64,000 bases of DNA from Victivallis sp. Marseille-Q1083 (GCF_903645315.1 NZ_CAHJXL010000002.1:248001-312000), one strand, 5' to 3'. Numbered from the stretch's first letter, positions 1 through 9,279 are shown. Made by a program: numbers and translations. Notes: generated from the sequence alone by a model not told the origin.

Positions 1-1
1 A

Positions 2-85
2 CGGCAGATCTGCGATGCGCGCAAACCGAAGTGCGCCGACTGTTTTCTGAATGATCTGTGTCCGGCGCGGAGAACCGGAGCTTGA
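2..85 (+). CDS. nth: Endonuclease III, C-terminal end (partial)
   Basis: Only the last 27 codons and the stop of this gene lie in the window; the frame is open from base 2. The peptide carries the pattern C-x6-C-x2-C-x5-C (CDARKPKCADCFLNDLC), which is the [4Fe-4S] loop closing endonuclease III/MutY-type DNA glycosylases. The enzyme removes oxidised pyrimidines in base-excision repair. The short tail after the last Cys (PARRTGA) fits Nth rather than MutY, which has a further C-terminal domain. The next gene starts 28 bp before this stop in another frame, so the two are probably co-transcribed with the repair genes that follow. The Fe-S motif is seen; the Nth assignment is family knowledge. Confidence 0.85.
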   Translation, partial: RQICDARKPKCADCFLNDLCPARRTGA

Positions 86-3054
86 TTGCCGGACAGGCAA
101 CGCGTATCGCCCTGGGGTGGGACCGGCCGTGGCTGGAATCCGCGGTCGACCGGCTGGCGGAGCTGAACCGTTGCCGGTTTCCGGCCGACCTGGGGGATTG
201 CTGGGTGGTGATGCCGACGGCGGAAGCCGGCCGGTTGCTGCGGGAGGCGCTGGCGCTCCGTTTTGCCGATCTCGGCGGGGTGACTTCCCTGCGTGTGACG
301 CTGCCGGAAATGCTGTTGCAGCCGGAAGGAGCAGTGGCCGACTCGGCTACGGTGCTGATCCGCTGGGTGGAGCTTTTGCGCTCCCTGCCGTCGGGGGCCT
401 GCCCGAATCTTTTCAAGAACGATTTACTGCGCCGCTATGGCCGGGAAGATGGCTGGCTGCTCGGCATCGCCCGGCAATTTCAACAGTGCCGGCTGGAGTT
501 GGCCGGCGAAGCGCTGAATCTGGAAGAGGTCTGTCGCCGTTTTGACCGCTATTGCCGGGAGCGTCCTTCCGAAGGCAGTTTGGATTGCCTGGCCCGGTTT
601 CAGGAGCTGTGGGAGCTGGAGCGGCAATTGCTCGCCGGTTTCGAGCGGGTGGCGGAGCCGGCGGCGGCCCGCCTGGAAGCGATCCGGCGGCCGGTAGTGC
701 CGGAAGGCGTTCGAAAAGTGATTTTCATCGGTTGTCCGGATTTGCCGGCCGGCGTTTTGCAGGCGGCGGCGCATTTGCCGGTGCCGGTGGAGGTTTGGAT
801 CGGGGCGCCGGCGGCGGAGCTGAGTCGTTTCGACGACTGGGGGCGGCCGCGGCAGGAGTGGCTGGCGCAGCCGCTCGAATTGGATTGCCGGACGCGGGTG
901 CGCCGTTTCGGCCGGCCGGAAGAACAGGCGGCCAAGCTGGCCGATCTGCTGGCCAATCCGGAATACCGGCCGTCGGCCATTGGCGTGCTGGATGAGGAAG
1001 TGGCCGAGTCACTGGTGGAAAAATTGCAGTACCAGCAGCCGGAGCTGCCGGTTTATGCGCCGCAAAGCCGCAAGTTGTCGGCATTGCCGTGGACCCGGCT
1101 GCTGCTGGATTTGCTGGCATTGGCGGAGGACCCGGTGCGTTTCGAGTTGATCGCCCGGCTGGCGCGCAACGCGCTGGTGCAGGATTTCGCGCTGACCGTC
1201 GGGTTGGTCGATGATTGGCCGGGCGTGTTGATCAGGCTGGATCAATTGGAGAGCGAACACCTCCTGGCCGACTGGGCGGAATTGCGGGACATTGTGCAGT
1301 ATGAAACCGCCCGGACGGCGCCGCCGCCGGCCCTGGCGGAGCTGGCCGATTGGCTGGAGCGGTTGGCCGTCTGGCGGCGGCGGTTGCGTCAAACGCCGGA
1401 CTTGTTGCGCAACGCCTTTGAAATTCTGGCTGAAATCGGCCGCAACAACTCTTATGCGGAACTGGATCTGGAATTGAGCGCCGTCGAATTGGCGCAGTTG
1501 CAGCGTTTGGTGGTGGAAGCGGCCAATGCCGCCAGGGAGCGGCCGCAAATGGCGAAAACACTGTTGACTGACGAATGCAATCACACTGAAATTTCCATTC
1601 GGGCGGATGTCGAAGCGGCGATTGATCTGGTGGGCTTTCTGGAGCTGCCGTGGCGGCCGGACCGGGAACTGGTGGTTGCCGGCTTCAATGAGGAAAACTT
1701 TCATTACCGCCGGGCGTCGGACGCTTTGCTGCCGGAACGGACCCGGGAACTGCTGGGGATGACGACGGATAAAATGCGTTATGCGGCCGACGTGTTCCGG
1801 CTGAAAGCGCTGCTGGAAAGCCGCCGGCTGACGATCCTGTATGGCAAGGCGTCGTTGAACGGCGATGTCCTGCGGCCCGGCCGGCTGCTGATGCAGTGCG
1901 GTCCCGCTTTGCTGCCGGACCGGATCCGGCTGTTGTTTTCCGGTGCGCTGGACGAATCACCGGTCCAGCCGGTGCGGTTGGCCGGCGCCGGCGGTTTTCC
2001 GCCCTATATGCCGCGGCGGGTCGGCTTGTTGAACCGGCATTTGAGCGTCACGGCGTTTCAGTCGTATTTGAATTGTCCGTTCCAGTTTTATTTGAACAAT
2101 GTGTTGCGCATCCGTGAGTTGAACGACCGCAGCATCGAACTGGACCACATGCAGTTCGGCAACCTGCTGCATGAAGTGCTGCGGCGGCTGGGCGACGGTC
2201 TGGAACCGAGCGGCGATCCGGCGGTGGTGGATGCCTTTTGCCAGCGGGAGCTGGAGAAGGTGGTCCGGCACCGGCTCAACGGCGGCCGGCGGGGCATCGT
2301 TCGCCTGCAATGCGGCATCATGGCACAGAATCTGCACTATTTTGCCGCCGTTCAAGCGCAGGAATATGACGCCGGCTGGCGGATTCGGGCGGTGGAGCTG
2401 CCGTTCAGTTTCCGTTGGGATCAACTGTACAGCCGGGTCTTTCCGGCGGCCGGGAAATCGGCATGGCGGTCGGCGATCACGCTGGATGGCCGGCTGGACC
2501 GGTTGGACTGGCGGCGGTCGGAGCAGGGAATCGAGGAATGGCGGCTCATCGATTACAAGACCGGCAGCGCCGGCAGCAGTCCGGCTGAGAAGCATGTGAT
2601 TTCAGCGGCGGCCGCCTGGGGAGACGAGGAGAAGGAAGCGCGTTACGCTTTCGAGAAAAGCAGCGGCAGCCGGAGCGCGGCCGGTTATTGGGCCGATCTG
2701 CAACTGCCGCTCTATCTGCTGATCGCCAAATACATTCTGGCCGATGAGTTTGCCATGGCGCCGGATGCGGTCTTTTCGGCCGCTTATTTCAATTTGCCGC
2801 TGGCTTTTACCGATACCCGGCTGGCGGTTTTCGATGAGCTGGAACGACCGGAGGTGTTGCAGAATGCGGTACGGTGCGCCGATTGGGTGTTGCGGCGGAT
2901 TTTCGTCGAAGCGGTATTCTGGCCGCCGCGGCAGCTCAACGGCCGTTTTGACCGGCGTTGCGAATTGATCGGCAGCACGTCGGAAGCCGATTACATCGCT
3001 TTGGAACAAATTCCGTGGCATCCGGAGGAGGCGGCCGATGAACCAGCCCTTTAA
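58..3054 (+). CDS. addB: AddB-like PD-(D/E)XK nuclease subunit
   Basis: A 998-residue protein starting at GTG 58 inside the end of nth and overlapping the next gene by 17 bp. Near residue 831 the motif LIDYKTG is the D-x-K core of a RecB-family PD-(D/E)XK nuclease, and YLNCPFQFYL near residue 674 is the Cys-containing block that precedes this nuclease domain in AddB/RexB. It pairs with the UvrD-type helicase encoded next, giving an AddAB/RexAB-type enzyme that resects double-strand breaks for RecA loading. I see no Walker A motif at the N-terminus, so the inactivated-helicase half is degenerate as in RexB. The C-terminal CxxC of the AddB Fe-S cluster is also not evident; only isolated Cys residues remain. 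The role rests on the motif plus the partner. Confidence 0.85.
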   Translation: MSGAENRSLIAGQATRIALGWDRPWLESAVDRLAELNRCRFPADLGDCWVVMPTAEAGRLLREALALRFADLGGVTSLRVTLPEMLLQPEGAVADSATVLIRWVELLRSLPSGACPNLFKNDLLRRYGREDGWLLGIARQFQQCRLELAGEALNLEEVCRRFDRYCRERPSEGSLDCLARFQELWELERQLLAGFERVAEPAAARLEAIRRPVVPEGVRKVIFIGCPDLPAGVLQAAAHLPVPVEVWIGAPAAELSRFDDWGRPRQEWLAQPLELDCRTRVRRFGRPEEQAAKLADLLANPEYRPSAIGVLDEEVAESLVEKLQYQQPELPVYAPQSRKLSALPWTRLLLDLLALAEDPVRFELIARLARNALVQDFALTVGLVDDWPGVLIRLDQLESEHLLADWAELRDIVQYETARTAPPPALAELADWLERLAVWRRRLRQTPDLLRNAFEILAEIGRNNSYAELDLELSAVELAQLQRLVVEAANAARERPQMAKTLLTDECNHTEISIRADVEAAIDLVGFLELPWRPDRELVVAGFNEENFHYRRASDALLPERTRELLGMTTDKMRYAADVFRLKALLESRRLTILYGKASLNGDVLRPGRLLMQCGPALLPDRIRLLFSGALDESPVQPVRLAGAGGFPPYMPRRVGLLNRHLSVTAFQSYLNCPFQFYLNNVLRIRELNDRSIELDHMQFGNLLHEVLRRLGDGLEPSGDPAVVDAFCQRELEKVVRHRLNGGRRGIVRLQCGIMAQNLHYFAAVQAQEYDAGWRIRAVELPFSFRWDQLYSRVFPAAGKSAWRSAITLDGRLDRLDWRRSEQGIEEWRLIDYKTGSAGSSPAEKHVISAAAAWGDEEKEARYAFEKSSGSRSAAGYWADLQLPLYLLIAKYILADEFAMAPDAVFSAAYFNLPLAFTDTRLAVFDELERPEVLQNAVRCADWVLRRIFVEAVFWPPRQLNGRFDRRCELIGSTSEADYIALEQIPWHPEEAADEPAL

Positions 3055-6000
3055 AGAATTCCGTTCGCTGGCGATCGACGCTTCGGCCGGTTGCGGCAAG
3101 ACGGAGATGCTCGGTGTCCGGTTGGTCGGCATGCTGCTGGCCGATCCGGAACAGTTGCCGTCGATCGTGACGATGACCTTCACCCGGGCGGCGGCGGCGG
3201 AAATTCTCGAACGTCTGCTGGAACTGCTGTACGGCGCGGCGTTGGACGAAAAGCGGTTGTTGCAGTTGAAGCGGCAACTGGCGGCGATGGATGGCGGCGC
3301 TTCCCGGGATGAGCTGACTGCGGAAATGGCCCGCTTGCTGCTGCAGAAGGTGGTCGGCGCCCTGAATGAATTGAAAATCAGCACCCTGGACAGCTTTATG
3401 GCCGGTATCGTTCAGGTGTTTCCGATGGAATTGGGCTTGCCCGGCGAAGTCTCGATGCTCAGTGAAGCCGAAAGCCGGAGCATTCAGGAGCAGTTGTTGC
3501 GGCGGCTGTTCAACGACGAAGTGGACCTGGACAGCGATGACGACTTCATCGAATTGTGCAAAGAGGCTTCGTTCGGCAACGAGGACAAGGTGATTTTCGC
3601 CAGCTGCAATGAACTGGTCGGTCGCACGATGAAATTCTTCGGCCGGCGCGACGAGGATTCGGTCTGGCGTCATTGGAGCCGTTTCGAGCCGACTTCGGCT
3701 GAAGCGTTGGAGCAGGCCTGGCGGACTTGCCGGGATTTTGCCGACTGGCCGCCGCGTTATTTTGGCGGCCCGCTGGAAGCGGCTTTGCTGGCCTGCCGCC
3801 GGGCCGGCCGGGAAACCAAATTTTCCCGGGAAACCAAAACTGTCATGCGCGCTTTTTTCCGGGTCTGGGACGATTTTTTAACCGGCGGGGCCAAGCCGGA
3901 AGGCTTCGCCCAGAAATATCTCTATCCGCCGGAATTGCGCCAGGCGATTGAAGCGTTGTTCGGACATGGCCGTGACATTCTGCTCTATCAGGCCGGCCGG
4001 CGGACGGAGGGCATGCAGAAGTTGCTGCAGCGCTATACCCGGCTTTATCGCCGGGAGGTGCTGGAAAAAGGCCGGATGGCTTTCGAGGACCTGCCGCGGC
4101 TGCTGACCGACGACGGCAACGAATGGCGTTATGATATCGATTACCGTCTGAACGCCCGTTTGAAACACTATCTGGTCGATGAATTTCAGGATACCAGCCG
4201 GGAACAGTGGCAGGTGTTGCAGTCGATCATCGACGATGTTCACGACGGGGAACACAGCCTGTTTCTGGTTGGCGATGTCAAGCAGGCCATCTACGGTTGG
4301 CGCTCCGGAGACAGCAGGTTGATGAATGAGGTGATCGCCGCATTGCAGTTGGAACAGGATGAGTTGCGTCGCTCCTTCCGTTACGGTCCGGAAATTTGCC
4401 GGGCGTTGAATCTGTTGTTCGGCCCGGAGAGCATCGGCCGATCGGCGTTGCCGCCGGAGACGGCGGAGCGCTGGCGACGCGGCTGGAAAATGCATGAGGC
4501 GGCCAATCCGGACCGGGCGGGGGAGTTTCAGGCCATTCTGGTTTGTGAAGGCGCCGCCAACGCTTCACCGGTCGGGAATTACGCGGCGGTCATCCTGGCC
4601 AAATTGCGGGAGATCGGCTGGTCGGCCGGCGAATTTTCCTGCGGCATCCTGGTTCGCAGCAAGGCCGACGGCATCGAGCTGAAAGAGGCGCTTGTCGAGC
4701 GGGAGCCGGCCATGAAGGAACAGGTGATCTGGGAAGGCGATGAGAGCATCGGCAGCGACCGGCTGGTAACGGCCCTGCTGGCTTTGCTGGTCTATCTGCA
4801 GCATCCCGGCGACCGTTTGAGCCGGGAGGTGGTGGCGATGAGCCAGCCGGTCCGGCATCTGCTGCCGTCGGGCCCGGAAGCGCTGCAGCGGCTGGCGGCC
4901 CGGCTGCACCACAATGGCTTCCAGCCGGTCCTGCGGGAGTGGCTGCAGCAATTGGAGTTGAAAAGCCTGGTCTGGAACGAACCGGAAATCGAGCGTTACG
5001 ATTACCGGAGCAACGGCAATGTCGAAACGCTGCTGACTGCCGCCGCCGCCTTCGACGGCAGCGGCCAGCCGCCGGACAGTCTGGATTTCCGCGATTTCGT
5101 TTCACGCTACAAAATAAGCGACACCGCCCTCGGCAACAAGATTCGGATCATGACCATCCACAACAGCAAGGGACTCGGTTTCGATGTGGTGTTTTACCCG
5201 ATGGTCAACGGCCGGCATGACAATTTGCGGTCGGTGCCGCTGGACGGTTTCGCGGCCGCGGCGGACGGCCGCTGGCTGCTCTATCAGCCGAGGGAAGAGG
5301 GGGGGACGGTGCCGGAAATCCGCCGGGCGCTGGAGCGGCGTCACGCCGATGAATCGTTCGAGGATTTGTGCGTCATGTATGTGGCGATGACCAGGGCGAA
5401 GTACGGCATGTACGTGTTGCTGCCGCCGCGTTCCGGCGAAAAAGCCGCCAATTTCCACCCCGGGCTGACGCCGGAAAAAGAGACGAAAAACGGCAAAGCG
5501 AAAAAATTTGTCCGGAAGTGGAGCGCCGAATTGAAAAAAGGCTCCTATTATCCGTCGGATTATGTTTTCGAGAGTTTGTTCTTCCCGCAGTATCCGGTGG
5601 AAATTCCTCTGTCCTTTCAACCGCTGGGCGGGGTCAGGACGCTGCTTTATGTTTCCGGCCGTCCGTGGTCCCGGCCGGCTGCCGGGACGGAACTGCGGCA
5701 GTTGCCGCCGCCGTTGATGGTCGCCGGGGAGAAGCGGCTGCCGCGGCTGCGTCGGACGACGCCGTCGCGGTTGGAGGATTCCGGCACGGAACGGCTCTAT
5801 TTCGCCTTGCCGGAACCGGGGAAGGGGACCGATTTCGGCAACCGGATCCATCGCTTCTTTGAAAAGATCGAATATCTGGAGGATTTTGTCGTGCCGGCCG
5901 ATACGCCGCCGGAAGTGCTGGCGCATTTCGATTCCTGCCGCCGCAATCCGGAGGTGGTTGAACTGCTGAGCCGGCAATGGGGCGAGCCCTGGCGGGAACG

Positions 6001-6277
6001 GACGTTCGAGACGGTCGTTGAAGGCCGCTGGGTCAGCGGCTGCTTTGACCGGGTCGGTTTTCAGTACGACGAACACGGCGCTCTTTGCCGGGCGGTCATC
6101 GTCGATTACAAAAGCAACGACTTCCAGTTGGAGGAGTTGCCGGAACTGGCCGCCCATTATCACGGTCAAATGAGCATTTATTGCAGGGTGCTGGCCAAAT
6201 TGCTGAATTTGCCGGCCGCCGCGATCGGCTGCCGGCTGCTCTTCACCAAATGGGGGCTCGTCCAGCCGGTCCGGTGA
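3038..6277 (+). CDS. addA: AddA-like UvrD helicase-nuclease
   Basis: A 1079-residue superfamily 1A helicase with all core motifs: Walker A SAGCGKT with Lys21, DEFQDTS near residue 381 (motif II), GDVKQAIYGWRSGD (motif III), MTIHNSKGLGFDVVFYP (motif V) and YVAMTRAKYGMYV (motif VI). A C-terminal IVDYKSND near residue 1022 is a second RecB-type nuclease core. With the overlapping upstream gene it would form a two-nuclease helicase processing double-strand breaks, in the order addB-addA known from Firmicutes. The ATG at 3038 lies inside the addB end, which implies translational coupling. Length is somewhat below the roughly 1200 residues of Bacillus AddA. No missing catalytic residue was noticed. 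Confidence 0.9.
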   Translation: MNQPFKEFRSLAIDASAGCGKTEMLGVRLVGMLLADPEQLPSIVTMTFTRAAAAEILERLLELLYGAALDEKRLLQLKRQLAAMDGGASRDELTAEMARLLLQKVVGALNELKISTLDSFMAGIVQVFPMELGLPGEVSMLSEAESRSIQEQLLRRLFNDEVDLDSDDDFIELCKEASFGNEDKVIFASCNELVGRTMKFFGRRDEDSVWRHWSRFEPTSAEALEQAWRTCRDFADWPPRYFGGPLEAALLACRRAGRETKFSRETKTVMRAFFRVWDDFLTGGAKPEGFAQKYLYPPELRQAIEALFGHGRDILLYQAGRRTEGMQKLLQRYTRLYRREVLEKGRMAFEDLPRLLTDDGNEWRYDIDYRLNARLKHYLVDEFQDTSREQWQVLQSIIDDVHDGEHSLFLVGDVKQAIYGWRSGDSRLMNEVIAALQLEQDELRRSFRYGPEICRALNLLFGPESIGRSALPPETAERWRRGWKMHEAANPDRAGEFQAILVCEGAANASPVGNYAAVILAKLREIGWSAGEFSCGILVRSKADGIELKEALVEREPAMKEQVIWEGDESIGSDRLVTALLALLVYLQHPGDRLSREVVAMSQPVRHLLPSGPEALQRLAARLHHNGFQPVLREWLQQLELKSLVWNEPEIERYDYRSNGNVETLLTAAAAFDGSGQPPDSLDFRDFVSRYKISDTALGNKIRIMTIHNSKGLGFDVVFYPMVNGRHDNLRSVPLDGFAAAADGRWLLYQPREEGGTVPEIRRALERRHADESFEDLCVMYVAMTRAKYGMYVLLPPRSGEKAANFHPGLTPEKETKNGKAKKFVRKWSAELKKGSYYPSDYVFESLFFPQYPVEIPLSFQPLGGVRTLLYVSGRPWSRPAAGTELRQLPPPLMVAGEKRLPRLRRTTPSRLEDSGTERLYFALPEPGKGTDFGNRIHRFFEKIEYLEDFVVPADTPPEVLAHFDSCRRNPEVVELLSRQWGEPWRERTFETVVEGRWVSGCFDRVGFQYDEHGALCRAVIVDYKSNDFQLEELPELAAHYHGQMSIYCRVLAKLLNLPAAAIGCRLLFTKWGLVQPVR

Positions 6278-6304
6278 GTTTCGTTGCCGGCGGTTTCGAC
6301 GCTT

Positions 6305-6793
6305 TCAACGCTGGTCCGGCAAGGCGATCTTCAATGTTTCCCGGCAGGCGGAAGCGGCGATGTCTTTCCAGTTGATCAACTCGAACTGCAGGATGACCGC
6401 TTCGGCCGGCCGCAGGCATTCGACCGGCTGGCAGCTCAGAAAATTGATCAGATCAAGCAGCGCCGGATTGTGGCCGACGAGAAACACGGTTTCGGCGCTG
6501 GCCGGCAGTGTTTGGAGCAGCATCAGCAGGTCGTTGCCGCTGCCGTTGTAGATCGCGGCTTCCCGGACGATCAATTCCTTGTTAAATTGAAAAGTCTTGG
6601 CGACGATTTTTGCCGTCTTTTTCGCCCGCTTGGCCGGGCTGGCGAGGATCAGGTCCGGGTGCAGCGATCTGGCGTGCAGCAAATTGGCGACGATGGCGGC
6701 TTCGTCTTTGCCGCCGTCGGTCAGTTTGCGGTCGAAGTCCGAACGGGCGCTTTTTTCGGCGCGGGCGTGACGCTGGATTACCAGGGTTTTCAT
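6305..6793 (-). CDS. sixA: SixA-type phosphohistidine phosphatase
   Basis: A 162-residue histidine phosphatase if started at the ATG at 6793, 7 nt after GAGGAG; the adjacent ATG at 6796 is the alternative, and a longer upstream frame has no ribosome-binding site. The N-terminus MKTLVIQRHARAEKS holds the catalytic RHA motif of the branch-1 histidine phosphatase fold, and LVGHNP supplies the second catalytic His. Length and the short RHA form match SixA, which dephosphorylates phosphohistidine on HPt domains or the nitrogen PTS NPr. It is convergent with addA and divergent from the MFS gene, with which it appears to share a promoter region. The substrate here is unknown. Confidence 0.85.
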   Translation of the reverse strand: MKTLVIQRHARAEKSARSDFDRKLTDGGKDEAAIVANLLHARSLHPDLILASPAKRAKKTAKIVAKTFQFNKELIVREAAIYNGSGNDLLMLLQTLPASAETVFLVGHNPALLDLINFLSCQPVECLRPAEAVILQFELINWKDIAASACRETLKIALPDQR

Positions 6794-6837
6794 CATCTGT
6801 CTCCTCTTTGAAACTTTTCTTGCGGCATTCTTCAATA

Positions 6838-6886
6838 AATATAATATGGATTCCGGGGTTGACAAATGAAGAATTTTTAATATTGT
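6838..6886. promoter_or_regulatory. Back-to-back promoters for sixA and the MFS gene
   Basis: On the plus strand TTGACA (6859-6864), 16 nt, then TATTGT (6881-6886) faces the MFS gene. On the minus strand TTGTCA (6865-6860), 16 nt, then TATATT (6843-6838) faces sixA. The two -35 elements are almost the same bases because TTGACAA reads TTGTCAA on the other strand. The plus transcript would have a leader of about 150 nt. These are sequence matches to the sigma-70 consensus, without experimental support. Confidence 0.55.
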
Positions 6887-7052
6887 GTAAGATTTTCAGG
6901 ATCGGAAATCACAATATTGAAATTCGGTGGCAATTCGATGGCAGACGCCGAAACGGCAAGCTGCCGGAACCTGGCCGGCCTGATTTGCTTTTCGATTGCC
7001 GGGCCGGTATATTAAGCGGATTGACTGTCGGGAAGAATGGAAAGGGATGGCG

Positions 7053-8267
7053 ATGGGATTGCAGACTCGTTTTCAAGCTATTTTTCTGCCGCGCTCCGGC
7101 GCTTTGGCTTTTTTTGTCAGTATCCTGATCTGGGGAATCGGCATCGGCTGCTTTGCCGCGACCTTGAACAATTATCTGGTGGAAATCCATTCGGTCGATG
7201 AATTTCAGCGCGGCCTGATCGAATTTTTTCGGGAAATTCCCGGTCTGCTGCTGGTGATATTGCTGGCGTTCATGCACCGGATCAGCGACTGGCGAATCAT
7301 GCGGATCGGCACGCTGATTTCGATGGTCGGCATCAGCGCGCTGCTGATTCCGGTCGACAAAGTGGTCGTGACCCTGCTGATCATGATCTGGAGCACCGGC
7401 GAACATCTGGTCATGCCGGTACGCAGTTCGATTGCCATGCAGGTGGCGGCGCCCGGCAAAGCCGGCCAGTCGCTCGGATTCGTCACCGGGGCGATGAACG
7501 GCGGCACCGTCGCCGGCAGCATCCTGGTGGCGTTGATCTTCTGGATTGGCGTGCATTGGCTGCATTGGGAACGGGCGGAGCTGTACAACATCGTCTGGGG
7601 AATGATTTTTGTTTTGATGCTGATCAGTTTGATCTGTACCTTCACCAGAAACGCCCCCAATTATCCGTCGCACCGGCCCCGGCTCTATTTCAATTGGAAA
7701 TTCAAAAAATTTTACATGCTGGAACTGTTCTACGGCGCCCGCAAACAGATTTTCCTGACTTTCGCTCCGTATGTGCTGATCATCAATTATCACTTGACGA
7801 CCGCCGATATGGCGCTGCTGCTGGGCATCTGTGCGGCGATCAATATCTTCGGCAGTCCGTTGATCGGCCGGCTGACCGACCGGATCGGCTACCGCAATGT
7901 GATGATTTACGATACGGTCATTTTGTTTTTCGTCTGTTTGGCTTACGGCTATGCCGGCGAGCTCTTCCGTGCCGAAGTGGCCTTCTGGGTGGTGTGCGTC
8001 AACTTCATCTTCGATGCGGTGATCAGTACGACGTCGCTGGCGACCAATCTGTACGTGCGGGAAATTGCCGGCAGCCAGGATGAACTCACGTCGACATTGT
8101 CGACCGGGATTTCGATCAACCATTTGATTTCGATACTGTCCGCTCCGCTGGGCGGCTGGATCTGGCAGCGTTACGGCGTCGGCGTGCTGTTCAGCTTCGC
8201 CGCAGTGATGGCGGTGGCCAATTCGCTGTTTGCCTGGACGCTGCCGAAGCCGGGAACCGCCGAATAA
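7053..8267 (+). CDS. Major facilitator superfamily transporter
   Basis: About 404 residues with roughly 11-12 hydrophobic segments and short polar loops, for example the glycine-rich FFVSILIWGIGIGCF near the N-terminus and the cytoplasmic-loop motif GRLTDRIGYRNVMI, which is a motif-A-like MFS signature in the second half. It should be an inner-membrane secondary transporter; the substrate cannot be read from the sequence. I chose ATG 7053 because AAAGGG ends 6 nt upstream; ATG 7047 is possible, while the longer frame from 6996 has no ribosome-binding site. The gene stands alone between sixA and the riboflavin unit. Confidence 0.8.
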   Translation: MGLQTRFQAIFLPRSGALAFFVSILIWGIGIGCFAATLNNYLVEIHSVDEFQRGLIEFFREIPGLLLVILLAFMHRISDWRIMRIGTLISMVGISALLIPVDKVVVTLLIMIWSTGEHLVMPVRSSIAMQVAAPGKAGQSLGFVTGAMNGGTVAGSILVALIFWIGVHWLHWERAELYNIVWGMIFVLMLISLICTFTRNAPNYPSHRPRLYFNWKFKKFYMLELFYGARKQIFLTFAPYVLIINYHLTTADMALLLGICAAINIFGSPLIGRLTDRIGYRNVMIYDTVILFFVCLAYGYAGELFRAEVAFWVVCVNFIFDAVISTTSLATNLYVREIAGSQDELTSTLSTGISINHLISILSAPLGGWIWQRYGVGVLFSFAAVMAVANSLFAWTLPKPGTAE

Positions 8268-8291
8268 TTGCCGGAAAAGTATCCGGTGCGG

Positions 8292-8320
8292 TTGACAGTC
8301 CGGCGTCGGCGTGCTATACT
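8292..8320 (+). promoter_or_regulatory. Promoter of the FMN riboswitch/ribB unit
   Basis: A perfect TTGACA (8292-8297), a 17-nt spacer and TATACT (8315-8320). Transcription would start near 8327, just before the first helix of the riboswitch. Confidence 0.75.
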
Positions 8321-8328
8321 GGAAACAT

Positions 8329-8450
8329 GGTGTCTTCAGGGCCGGGTGCAATTCCCGACCGGCGGTGACAGTCCGCGAACCCGGAGTTTTTCCGGGCCGA
8401 ACCGGTGAAAGTCCGGTACCGACAGTAAAGTCTGGATGGAAGAAGATCAT
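8329..8450 (+). ncRNA. FMN riboswitch (RFN element)
   Basis: The aptamer is readable by eye: TCTTCAGGGCCGGGTG opens it, followed by ATTCCCGACCGGCGGTGA, the variable hairpin around ACCCGG/CCGGGC, GGTGAAAGTCCGG, then CCGACAGTAAAGTCTGGATG, and GAAGA closes P1. This matches the conserved RFN core that binds flavin mononucleotide. It lies 130 nt upstream of ribB, so FMN would repress riboflavin synthesis. With the hairpin downstream it fills the 312-bp stretch between the MFS gene and ribB. Confidence 0.95.
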
Positions 8451-8456
8451 CGGAAT

Positions 8457-8506
8457 GGCGACGATGGAAGCACGCGGAAGGCTTCCGGGGTCGCCGCACC
8501 GTTTTT
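8457..8506 (+). terminator. Expression platform hairpin downstream of the FMN aptamer
   Basis: GGCGAC (8457-8462) can pair with GTCGCC (8490-8495), enclosing the palindrome CGGAAGGCTTCCG (8475-8487). The hairpin is followed after 6 nt by TTTTT (8502-8506). This looks like the FMN-controlled terminator of the riboswitch. The gap before the U-tract makes it a weaker terminator than usual. Confidence 0.5.
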
Positions 8507-8579
8507 ATGAATTTGCCGACTTGGCCCTGAATACGTTGGTTTTCAAGGTTTGGGTTGAGGTAAAGTTCGAGGTGCGGAA

Positions 8580-9197
8580 ATGTGTTTTGATCCATTGGAA
8601 GCGGTGATTGCGGCGTTCGGCGGTGGCGAAGTGGTGATTTTGACCGATGATGCCGGGCGCGAAAACGAAGGGGATTTGATCGTTGCCGGTTGTCATGCGA
8701 CGCCGGAAGCGGTCAATTGCCTGATTACCCACGGCCGCGGCCTGCTCTGTGTGCCGATGGCGGCTGCCTGGGCGGCCAGGTTGAATTTGGTTGAGCCGGT
8801 ATCGAAGCACGATCTTTTCAATACGGCGTTTACCCAGAGTGTCGATGTGATCGCCGGCAATACCACCGGCATCTCCGCTTTCGACCGGGCAAGAACGATC
8901 AAAGCATTGAGTGATCCGGCCAGTACGCTGGAAGATTTTTACTCGCCGGGTCATGTTTTTCCGTTGATTGCCAGGCCCGGCGGCGTGTTGGAGCGCGACG
9001 GTCATACCGAGGGGGTCGTCGAACTGGCGACGCTGGCCGGTTTGCCGCCGGTGGGGGTGCTCTGTGAAATTCTCAATCCGGACGGCTCGATGGCCAGGTT
9101 GCCGGATTTGGAACTGCTGAAGCAACGGCTCGGCCTGAAGATGACTTCCATCGCCGATTTGATCGCCTGCCGCCGCCGGCATTCGGAATCGGCTTGA
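8580..9197 (+). CDS. ribB: 3,4-dihydroxy-2-butanone 4-phosphate synthase
   Basis: A 205-residue single-domain enzyme that converts ribulose 5-phosphate to formate and the four-carbon precursor of the riboflavin xylene ring. DDAGRENEGDLI is the metal-binding signature; SPGHVFPL and RDGHTEGVVEL are the other conserved blocks. It has no C-terminal GTP cyclohydrolase II domain, so it is RibB and not the RibBA fusion common in other phyla. The FMN riboswitch just upstream independently confirms a riboflavin role. No other riboflavin gene follows, since the next gene is a LacI regulator with its own promoter. Confidence 0.95.
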   Translation: MCFDPLEAVIAAFGGGEVVILTDDAGRENEGDLIVAGCHATPEAVNCLITHGRGLLCVPMAAAWAARLNLVEPVSKHDLFNTAFTQSVDVIAGNTTGISAFDRARTIKALSDPASTLEDFYSPGHVFPLIARPGGVLERDGHTEGVVELATLAGLPPVGVLCEILNPDGSMARLPDLELLKQRLGLKMTSIADLIACRRRHSESA

Positions 9198-9250
9198 GCG
9201 GATAAAAGAACATTTTTTGATAAAAAATCGGGAATTTTTCAGGACAGCTA

Positions 9251-9279
9251 TTGACTTTTTGCCCGGAATATAGTATAAC
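9251..9279 (+). promoter_or_regulatory. Promoter of the LacI-type regulator
   Basis: TTGACT (9251-9256), 17 nt, TATAAC (9274-9279), followed within 12 nt by the palindrome at 9291. The spacing is ideal for sigma-70. Confidence 0.6.

Noticed and set aside
6909-8450. A 513-codon open frame antisense to the MFS gene and riboswitch
   Set aside because: Product is His/Gln/Arg-rich without domain pattern and lies opposite a clear transporter and RFN element; it comes from G+C bias at codon third positions.
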